DNA from: Perkinsus marinus ATCC 50983
Taxonomy: Eukaryota > Perkinsozoa > Perkinsida > Perkinsidae
Direction of reading: 5' to 3'
Assembly (NCBI RefSeq): GCF_000006405.1
Contig: NW_003214659.1
Location: 462,857-493,656 of the forward strand
Length of the DNA stretch: 30,800 nt
Position 1 is the stretch's first letter. Every line of letters starts with the position of its first letter. The position numbers and the translations under genes were made by a program. The notes under the pieces are model-generated. The model did no database searches and was not told where the DNA came from. It saw nothing but the letters and a program-made list of their open reading frames with translations. Positions 24,371 through 30,800 of this stretch are shown here, one piece after another.

Positions 24371-27300
24371 TTACCACTTTAAACTGCCTATGCCCATAAA
24401 TCTCCCACTCCTCTCCACGCTGGATCCATACGCTTTACCGCAGCGTGGACAGCGCCTTCCAGGAGCATCAGGATCCAGCACTACCGCCCCCGCCAAGTTA
24501 GCTTTGATTTGTACTTCAATCCTCTCCAGACGAGCTACCTCGGCTTCTTTCTTCTCCTTTGCTCCGATATTAACTCCTCTGTCCAGAGGACAGCGCCCAT
24601 ATCTGTTGTTCTCATCATATATATGACTATTGTAACCCTTCCGCAATAGTTCGCCACACGTCTTGCACCTCCTCAGCTGCTTCCGAACTGGCGAATACGA
24701 TGAGGAGGAATAAGATGAAGACGAGCTGGATGAACTACTCTCGTCACGACTATGGTGTCTCCGATGCCTCTTCCTCCTCCTCCTACTCCTCTTACCCCTC
24801 TTCCTCTTACTGCCTTTTTTTTGCCTCTGCCGCTCCAATTCATACTCCAAGTCTTCAACTCCAACCTTACGTGGCCCCGGGTCGAGGCGCGTATCCCCAT
24901 TGAGAACAACCTCAGCATAGGAAGCCGGTGCAGTAGGCTGTGGCCGAAGAGCGAATTCGAGCTTGTTGAACTGCTCCCGGCTCTCAAGAGTCATGGAGCC
25001 ATGCTTAGCAGCGAAGTTCATGTCTTTCCTATCCCTCGATAGCCACTGCTCGACTTGCAGTAATGAGATAGGGTGAAGAGCTCGCGGCTGCCGTTGCTCT
25101 TGCTTGTGAGCTTCCTTCTCAACGTAGAAGAACTCCTCCATATATTTATGCCGCAGTTCAGCCGCAGATGCTTTGGGGAATTCCAGCCTAAGCTTGCTGA
25201 AGATCCTCGACATCTCGGAATTGACCTCGTGCAGAACTGGATAGTTATCAGGTGTAGAGGAGGCAGCTTTCAGTCGAATCCGCTTCGCAAAATCACCACT
25301 ATTATTTTCTCTAGTAGGCGAGATGAACAATTGAGGAACCTGAGGAACTGTGTGGCCATAGTCGATATCGGATGTCATGCCTACCGCATCGTTATCATCC
25401 ATCGAGGAATCAGAGCTGCCTTCGTCAGCATCCTTCTCGATCGCCTCCACATCACCCTCTCCATTCTCTAATCCATCGAGCATCTCGAGAAAGCCCGCCA
25501 CACCCTCAGGTCTATTCTTCTGGGCCTCTTGCAAGTCGACTGGAAGATCATCGAGCGATAAGCAATACTCATATCCAAGCTTCGGTAGTTCGTAGTCCAC
25601 CGAAGCGAGACGGAAGTCCTCGTAGCACTCTTGAACAACCTTCGAACCGAGAGCCTCCACTGATCGAGGAGTTAGGGATTCATCAGGCACCTTCAAACCA
25701 AGCCTCATGCAGGCTCGACGATTATGTCGATGCAGCAACCAGAGTAGTCTTAGGTTGTACAAGTAACAGCTAACACGGTTCGAAGATGCATACGCCTTCG
25801 CCATCTGGGAATGAAAATTTTCGCAACCGGAGCTCCCACGAGCGCAGCGATAGGTGTTCAACTTCAGAGTGCTCGATCCTCTGTAAGCAGCCTCTCCCGT
25901 CTTCATAGCGTGACCCTGCTCTAGACAATCTGAGAGACATCCTCTGTCTATGTGTCTCCACTGCGTTTCCAGAACAGAGTAGAAACGACTCGTCAATAGG
26001 GGAGCGAATCTGGTCCCAGGTGGAGGATTCTCCAACTGCCATCCGCCAGCTCCCGCCTCAACTAGCTTACGTCTATCATCAGATGCTTTCCACTCTTGCA
26101 AAGCAGCTGCATCACGTTCAGCATAGACCTCCACCACCGTGGTTATGCGCTCTCTGAGCTCCTTCGGAGGAGGTATCCGTCGAGAGATATACTTAGTGCG
26201 CTCGTGCTTGGTAGGTGGTCCCAAAATCCCCAAAGCAGCACGTGCGCTCATCAAAGCATGACAGTCGCTGGAATTCTCGATGAATATGGCCTTTCGCAAG
26301 TCGTTCTTGAACTTATTGCAGAGAACATGTTGCTGAACGACTTCTCGATTTAGGCGCTGCTGTAGATGGAAACTATCTAAGCGTACCATCATGCCATCTG
26401 GTATTATATCCCTCAATCCAGAGGAGCCACTGAGCTCAGTATCGGCCTGGCTACAACAATTATTATCACAATACAGTAGCTTGGGAGTGTCCACGCCAGC
26501 AGCCTCGTGTCGCCGGAAGATTTCATCTAGAGCGGGCTTGATATATCGCACACTGGTAGTGGGAGTGAGATACGACCCCAGTATGATAGAATAGTCGGTC
26601 ATTATCGTCAAGCTTTGCCCCAGACTGTGAGTCGCGGTACACTTCTTAGCACACTTTCGGGTATGGTCAATGCTGAGACTATGAGTCCCCACATGAGCAG
26701 CCAATTCCCGAAGGAGATGATCTCTCTCTAGAGATAAATCTCGCAGGGCAATGCTCAGCACCAGATTCCCCGATATTCCCCAAGGCTTTTGAGGGAGTGA
26801 TTCCTTTTCTGGTACCGTCAAAAAAGGGCACTTGGTTGACATCTCCCACTTCTCCTCGTATGCACGCAAACGCGAGCTGTATGCCCTCTCCAGTGTCGAC
26901 GTCAGATAAGTGGCAGCTTGGGAAATACTGCCGTTATTCATCAGGATATTTCGTATATACAAGACCACCTCCATATCCATCCCCTTCCCCCTACCACACA
27001 ACAGTGGAAGCTTCATTTGGGTAGCCATGTCAAGCGTCTTGACAAATTCTGTATTCCAGGAATACCAAGAGGTTTTGCAAGGAACGCATTCCAATCGGGT
27101 ACATAAGGCCAGATACGGATAGCCCATACGGTACACCATTTTCACCCTCGATAGCCGTCCAGGATGTCGGATGTCAATACTAGAACAATACGGACATCGT
27201 CCTCCTCGAGGCGCCCAAACGACCAAATCATATGCAAAGACCTCGGAAGCTTTCGGAAACGATTGCTTCTCCACGATTCCCTCCCAATTTGGTCTCCAGA

Positions 27301-27406
27301 ACCATTTTAGTACATTAATCTCTCCAACATCAGATAAAGACGTGGGTAGGGAGTTGGGGAATGCATGATCAGCAGCTTGCCGTCCCCCCGTCTCAGAGGC
27401 GGACAC
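24371..27406 (-). CDS. DDE-type DNA transposase of a large eukaryotic family
   Basis: One uninterrupted frame of 1011 codons, unlike its intron-filled neighbours. An N-terminal region with a zinc-binding pattern (CPYC at 71-74, C102, C107, C110) resembles the domain found before large invertebrate transposases. The catalytic core shows SIDHTRK (D247), LLYCDNNCC (D314), RLDSFHLQQR and RGSSGCENFH (E529), giving a D-D-E set in the usual context. Then comes an acidic linker, an Arg/Ser-rich nuclear stretch (SRRRRKRHRRHH, poly-Ser) and a zinc motif CKTC ... RCPL. The first codon here is GTG; the frame stays open upstream to about 27505 with no ATG, so a 5' exon is likely. At the 3' end another frame continues coherently (EEWEIYGHRQFKVV, KKWCPLLD, ERWRKKNERRKASE) to a stop at 24225-24227, reached by a 65-nt GT-AG intron or a frameshift. 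No terminal repeats were seen. Active, decayed or domesticated status is open. Confidence 0.8.
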   Translation of the reverse strand: MSASETGGRQAADHAFPNSLPTSLSDVGEINVLKWFWRPNWEGIVEKQSFPKASEVFAYDLVVWAPRGGRCPYCSSIDIRHPGRLSRVKMVYRMGYPYLALCTRLECVPCKTSWYSWNTEFVKTLDMATQMKLPLLCGRGKGMDMEVVLYIRNILMNNGSISQAATYLTSTLERAYSSRLRAYEEKWEMSTKCPFLTVPEKESLPQKPWGISGNLVLSIALRDLSLERDHLLRELAAHVGTHSLSIDHTRKCAKKCTATHSLGQSLTIMTDYSIILGSYLTPTTSVRYIKPALDEIFRRHEAAGVDTPKLLYCDNNCCSQADTELSGSSGLRDIIPDGMMVRLDSFHLQQRLNREVVQQHVLCNKFKNDLRKAIFIENSSDCHALMSARAALGILGPPTKHERTKYISRRIPPPKELRERITTVVEVYAERDAAALQEWKASDDRRKLVEAGAGGWQLENPPPGTRFAPLLTSRFYSVLETQWRHIDRGCLSDCLEQGHAMKTGEAAYRGSSTLKLNTYRCARGSSGCENFHSQMAKAYASSNRVSCYLYNLRLLWLLHRHNRRACMRLGLKVPDESLTPRSVEALGSKVVQECYEDFRLASVDYELPKLGYEYCLSLDDLPVDLQEAQKNRPEGVAGFLEMLDGLENGEGDVEAIEKDADEGSSDSSMDDNDAVGMTSDIDYGHTVPQVPQLFISPTRENNSGDFAKRIRLKAASSTPDNYPVLHEVNSEMSRIFSKLRLEFPKASAAELRHKYMEEFFYVEKEAHKQEQRQPRALHPISLLQVEQWLSRDRKDMNFAAKHGSMTLESREQFNKLEFALRPQPTAPASYAEVVLNGDTRLDPGPRKVGVEDLEYELERQRQKKGSKRKRGKRSRRRRKRHRRHHSRDESSSSSSSSSYSSSSYSPVRKQLRRCKTCGELLRKGYNSHIYDENNRYGRCPLDRGVNIGAKEKKEAEVARLERIEVQIKANLAGAVVLDPDAPGRRCPRCGKAYGSSVERSGRFMGIGSLKW

Positions 27407-27924
27407 TTGAACTCCAACATCACAACCGTTCCGTGATCTTGTAGCAGGATCATTGGATTGGAATTCTCCTGAGAAGCATTCGGGTTTCGAGAAGCTATTC
27501 GATAAAGTCTGCTACCTTTGCGAGGAAAGTACGGCTGTTCAGTCGGAGGTTGTGGCCGAGATCCCGTGTCACGCTCACTGATGGACGATGATGCACCTAA
27601 TTAAACTGAGGTCGGGGGAACCCTCCGAATACCTTTGACTACATTTAATATCTCTCGTTTCGACATCAGCAGCTTGACTTTTCGGAGCGAAACGTCCGAT
27701 GGAGAGAGGGCCACATTGGTTGATTAGCGTTTTTTCGATGATTGATCTTGATATCGGCCTGACGATTGCATTTGGCGAACGCGTGCTACCTGGTACATAC
27801 GTTATTGCTTGCGCGATAGTCTATGGAAAACTCACCATGAGTGTCACTAGGCGTGGGAGACTGTTCATGGGTGTCCGCAGTGCTAGGCGACGAGTTGGTC
27901 GTTTTACTGTCCTTAGCAGCATGA
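27407..27924. other. 5' flank of the transposase gene
   Basis: The minus strand is open from about 27505 into the transposase frame (PECFSGEFQSNDPATRSRNG) behind a candidate splice acceptor TAGCAG. The upstream exon could not be placed. The rest, about 27600-27924, shows no coding signal beyond short chance frames. Confidence 0.45.
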
Positions 27925-28197
27925 CTAGCACCTGCACATGCGGATGAGACGCAGAATGCACCAACGAAATGACCTACGCGAGTTAAAGAAATTGAGTATT
28001 GTACTCTGTGGCCGTTCCGCTAGATCTTTCTCGATTCGCTCCTTAGCTTTCCTCACTATTTCGGGGAGTTTCCCCGACCGACCCAGACTTGGCCAAGCAC
28101 CTGTGCGTCGATACCGCTCTAGAGCCTGACGATAAACCGCCATGCTCGGATGGTCGAGGGAGTGCCCGATCTTCTTGTGGGACGGACGAGGAGGCAT
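27925..28197 (-). mobile_element. Transposase-like HTH fragment
   Basis: A 90-residue frame beginning MPPRPSHKKIGHSLDHPSMA. The part AVYRQALERYRRTGAWPSLG, then RSGKLPEIVRKAKERIEKDL, looks like the paired helix-turn-helix start of Tc1/mariner-type transposases, where a Gly-rich linker follows an arginine-rich helix and precedes a second helix set. The frame ends soon after (RPQSTILNFF) and no DDE domain follows downstream in any frame, so this would be a truncated remnant. A host HTH protein exon is the alternative. Confidence 0.4.
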
Positions 28198-28528
28198 GAG
28201 GGCAGACCAACCCTACCACGGAAGTTAAGATCTGTCACCAGGATAGAATACCTGCGCAGTTATTACGGAAAGACAAGAGTACAAGGGAACCGCGGCCCTA
28301 AAAATCGTGCGGCTTGGGTGCGGGGTTAGGTACCAGGTGACACTTGAAAGTCCGCGAAGAGAGGGCGTTCAAGCACTATAAGTTCCGAGGGCTACAGCCT
28401 TCAGGGCGTTCTCGCCTCCCTGAGCCTGCAGAATCAGTCAGCTCTCGATTTCGGGGCCCTGAAGGGGCAGCCGCGCACGCCTACCCCGGACCTAACCTCA
28501 CCCCGGACCTAAAACTGGTGCGTAGTCT
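28198..28528. other. Non-coding stretch with inverted and direct repeats
   Basis: No coding signal. It contains a 10-bp inverted repeat (CCTTCAGGGC at 28398-28407 and GCCCTGAAGG at 28456-28465) and an 11-bp direct repeat (CCCCGGACCTA at 28484-28494 and 28501-28511). The GC content and pairing potential suggest a structured RNA or repeat debris, but I could not match it to 5S, SRP, RNase P or snRNA. Confidence 0.45.
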
Positions 28529-28554
28529 GCTCGAACCATCTGAGCTACAGGACC
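28529..28554 (-). pseudogene. 5' fragment of a tRNA
   Basis: The minus strand reads GGTCCTG (acceptor 5' strand), TA, then GCTC ... GAGC (D-stem), but no proper anticodon stem or T-arm follows. The acceptor strand is the same as that of the complete tRNA at 29696-29768. It marks the left end of the tandem array, where the 1214-bp unit starts at the D-stem and acceptor. Confidence 0.6.
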
Positions 28555-29160
28555 GTGAAAACCCAGGCTTGGGAATCTTTCATGGTTAAGATGTGTTGAT
28601 ACCTCGACTAAAGCGTGCGTTCTACGGTATCACTTCACACCATACGACAACCGCCCAGTCCTGGCACAGGCTGACCGCATGACCTATGATCACCCGCATT
28701 TACAAACCCCAGCTCATCGTCGCGTCCATCGCCTTTGAACAACCACCGCCTGACGCGAACACTAACCTATGCATGACTAACTCTGCTCCGCCCGGGGTCT
28801 AGCTGGCACACCCGTTGAACTTGCCAACAACTTCTCTCTCAAAATTCCACAACAATATCTCACCGCCATGATCCAAGGAGTTATCCGCGAGGTGTGGTAA
28901 TATAGGGGCGGATGGTTCCGCACAAGTGAACATGAAGAGAGGCGTGTCACCGTGTTGCGCATTCAGAATGACGAGGATGCCGGCTCTCAGATGTCCCTGG
29001 CTCTGTCCTTGGATTGGGACTTGGATTTTGGGAGCTGGTGATACCAGCGTAAACACAGAGTAAACCTACATATGATTTTTTGAAATGGATTCAGTAGTGT
29101 CACCTATCACCCTTATGTAGAGCACTTGCCTAGCGGTTGAGCCTAAAAACTAACAATCTA

Positions 29161-29242
29161 GACACTTTGGCCGAGTGGTTAAGGCGGCGGCCTGCTAAGC
29201 CGTTGGGCTCTGCCCGCGGGAGTTCGAATCTCCCAGGTGTCG
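29161..29242 (+). tRNA. tRNA-Ser(GCU)
   Basis: Complete 82-nt class II tRNA: acceptor GACACTT pairs with AGGTGTC, D-arm GCC-GAGTGGTTAA-GGC, anticodon arm GCGGC-CTGCTAA-GCCGT with anticodon GCT, long variable arm TGGGCTCTGCCCGC, T-arm GGGAG-TTCGAAT-CTCCC, discriminator G. Both internal promoter boxes are present, and a T4 run lies about 33 nt downstream. It decodes AGC and AGU. Confidence 0.95.
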
Positions 29243-29335
29243 TTGCAAGGGCTCAACATTGCGTCTCGCGGCTTTTGTGGAGCATACACATTAAGCGGAT
29301 GAAGCCGAGAACTCACATGAAACGATAAAGATCGA

Positions 29336-29416
29336 GATACTTTGGCCGAGTGGTTAAGGCGGTGGGCCGTCAAGCCGCTGGGTTTCACCCGCGGAAGTTC
29401 GGATCTTCCTGGTGCA
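29336..29416 (+). pseudogene. tRNA-Ser-like pseudogene, 3' acceptor replaced
   Basis: Same layout as the neighbouring tRNA-Ser (GATACTTTGGCCGAGTGG, long variable arm TGGGTTTCACCCGC, T-arm GGAAG-TTCGGAT-CTTCC). The 3' acceptor strand that should be AGGTATC is replaced by TGGTGCA, where the 349-bp block begins. The anticodon loop reads CCGTCAA, so the invariant T33 is lost, and the anticodon stem has a G-G mismatch. It is most likely non-functional. Confidence 0.75.
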
Positions 29417-29761
29417 TAATCCACCGGTTCGTACGAAGCACCCCACTCCCCATGGACAAAGTTGGATAGCCTGGAATAGCAGCTCGTTGTCCTTAACATT
29501 GCGCTGGGGGAAGCGGGGACGAATCCGATGGACGAAAACGCTCTTGACAGAATTATGTTCAACCCAATTTTCCCCATGGTCATTCGACAGTCTGCTCTTA
29601 AGTTGAATTGTCTATGGTTGTCGCATCAGCGTGACTATGAAGGTCGTAGTATGACCTGTTCTCAAAACGTTCAATATCCATGAGTGGAATTAGACTAGTC
29701 CCGGAGGGGGTCGAACCCACGACCTATGGCTCATAAGACCATCGCTCTAACCACTGAGCTA
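29413..29761. repeat. 349-bp block, copy B
   Basis: Copy of 23527-23875 at offset 5886. Its left joint is inside the acceptor stem of the tRNA-Ser-like pseudogene and its right joint is at the 5' side of the minus-strand tRNA, so both ends lie in tRNA acceptor regions. Confidence 0.93.
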
Positions 29762-29768
29762 CAGGACC
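29696..29768 (-). tRNA. tRNA-Ile(UAU), probable
   Basis: Complete 73-nt fold on the minus strand: acceptor GGTCCTG pairs with CGGGACT, discriminator A; D-arm GCTC-AGTGGTTA-GAGC; anticodon arm ATGGT-CTTATGA-GCCAT with anticodon TAT; T-arm GTGGG-TTCGACC-CCCTC with one mismatch. A- and B-box sequences are normal, and a T4 run lies about 22 nt downstream. It is completed only because the 349-bp block meets the next tandem unit here. The opposite strand has a Met-like CTCATAA loop, but the promoter boxes are on this strand. Confidence 0.72.
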
Positions 29769-30374
29769 GTGAAAACCCAGGCTTGGGAATCTTTCATGGT
29801 TAAGATGTGTTGATACCTCGACTAAAGCGTGCGTTCTACGGTATCACTTCACACCATACGACAACCGCCCAGTCCTGGCACAGGCTGACCGCATGACCTA
29901 TGATCACCCGCATTTACAAACCCCAGCTCATCGTCGCGTCCATCGCCTTTGAACAACCACCGCCTGACGCGAACACTAACCTATGCATGACTAACTCTGC
30001 TCCGCCCGGGGTCTAGCTGGCACACCCGTTGAACTTGCCAACAACTTCTCTCTCAAAATTCCACAACAATATCTCACCGCCATGATCCAAGGAGTTATCC
30101 GCGAGGTGTGGTAATATAGGGGCGGATGGTTCCGCACAAGTGAACATGAAGAGAGGCGTGTCACCGTGTTGCGCATTCAGAATGACGAGGATGCCGGCTC
30201 TCAGATGTCCCTGGCTCTGTCCTTGGATTGGGACTTGGATTTTGGGAGCTGGTGATACCAGCGTAAACACAGAGTAAACCTACATATGATTTTTTGAAAT
30301 GGATTCAGTAGTGTCACCTATCACCCTTATGTAGAGCACTTGCCTAGCGGTTGAGCCTAAAAACTAACAATCTA

Positions 30375-30456
30375 GACACTTTGGCCGAGTGGTTAAGGCG
30401 GCGGCCTGCTAAGCCGTTGGGCTCTGCCCGCGGGAGTTCGAATCTCCCAGGTGTCG
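30375..30456 (+). tRNA. tRNA-Ser(GCU), second tandem copy
   Basis: Identical to 29161-29242, shifted by 1214. All stems and the GCT anticodon are unchanged. Confidence 0.95.
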
Positions 30457-30549
30457 TTGCAAGGGCTCAACATTGCGTCTCGCGGCTTTTGTGGAGCATA
30501 CACATTAAGCGGATGAAGCCGAGAACTCACATGAAACGATAAAGATCGA

Positions 30550-30630
30550 GATACTTTGGCCGAGTGGTTAAGGCGGTGGGCCGTCAAGCCGCTGGGTTTC
30601 ACCCGCGGAAGTTCGGATCTTCCTGGTGCA
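30550..30630 (+). pseudogene. tRNA-Ser-like pseudogene, second tandem copy
   Basis: Repeat of 29336-29416 at offset 1214, with the same replaced 3' acceptor strand and C33. Confidence 0.75.
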
Positions 30631-30800
30631 TAATCCACCGGTTCGTACGAAGCACCCCACTCCCCATGGACAAAGTTGGATAGCCTGGAATAGCAGCTCG
30701 TTGTCCTTAACATTGCGCTGGGGGAAGCGGGGACGAATCCGATGGACGAAAACGCTCTTGACAGAATTATGTTCAACCCAATTTTCCCCATGGTCATTCG
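30627..30800. repeat. 349-bp block, copy C (cut by window end)
   Basis: First 174 bp of the same block, identical by eye to copy B, including the G at the one position that differs from copy A. Confidence 0.93.

Larger units (their letters stand above)
28540..30800. repeat. Tandem repeat, 1214-bp unit (about 1.9 copies, continues off window)
   Basis: 28540-29586 matches 29754-30800 at a constant offset of 1214 with no difference noticed by eye. Each unit holds, left to right, about 600 bp of unassigned sequence, a tRNA-Ser(GCU), a broken tRNA-Ser-like gene, the 349-bp block, and a minus-strand tRNA completed across the unit boundary. The near-identity implies recent amplification or ongoing homogenisation. 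The array runs off the right edge, so copy number is unknown. Confidence 0.96.

Noticed and set aside
25073-25773. Plus-strand frames of up to 133 codons
   Set aside because: Antisense shadows of the transposase frame, with no family similarity.
28198-28330. 5S rRNA
   Set aside because: A short match (ACGGAAGTTAAG) resembles a conserved 5S segment, but the flanking helices and the rest of the molecule are absent.
28330-28540. RNase P RNA
   Set aside because: GAAAGTCCG and a CAGACTAC motif recall conserved RNase P segments, but they lie on opposite strands.
28799-29056. 85-codon minus frame repeated in the tandem unit
   Set aside because: Repetition follows the DNA repeat; no recognisable protein content or splice structure.

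Overview
The window looks like nuclear DNA of an alveolate protist, most probably a Perkinsus-like perkinsozoan. That placement is inferred from architecture, not from a diagnostic marker. The genes are eukaryotic (dynein, condensin II, MCM2, tepsin-like, eS27) but cut by a very large number of tiny GT-AG introns, mostly 43-60 nt. Genes are packed on one strand with short gaps, and organelle-type proteins of bacterial ancestry (EF-P, cytidylate kinase) carry N-terminal leaders. Most real exons are shorter than the chance open frames around them, so I rebuilt genes by reading across introns and checking frame and family alignment.

Layout. Positions 1-767 (-) hold the N-terminal tail exons of a cytoplasmic dynein 1 heavy chain that continues off the left edge. 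From 1382 to 21749 every gene reads rightward: a tepsin-like ENTH protein, a small unknown protein, the condensin II kleisin CAP-H2, a mitochondrial-type EF-P without its third domain, an acylaminoacyl-peptidase cut by a 100-N gap, MCM2, a tryptophan-repeat protein with an unrecognised C-terminal half, a small coiled-coil protein, an unresolved gene, a multi-pass membrane protein and a bacterial-type cytidylate kinase. A ribosomal protein eS27 gene lies on the opposite strand (22424-22816).

From about 23.3 kb to the end the character changes. There is a hyphenated palindrome, a pure-purine tract, a 1011-residue DDE-type transposase frame (-), a fragment of another transposase-like HTH protein, and a tRNA-bearing region. 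The last part is a tandem repeat of 1214 bp whose unit contains a good tRNA-Ser(GCU), a broken tRNA-Ser-like copy, and a 349-bp block that also occurs at 23.5 kb. The joints of that block fall inside tRNA acceptor stems, so one tRNA (probably Ile-UAU) is complete only in the tandem array and is broken at the 23.8-kb copy.

The left two thirds mix housekeeping functions (replication licensing, condensation, transport, translation, proteolysis) with no pathway logic beyond tight co-directional packing. That fits the spliced-leader trans-splicing known in Perkinsus, although no spliced-leader RNA gene was found here. The right third is accessory and repetitive.
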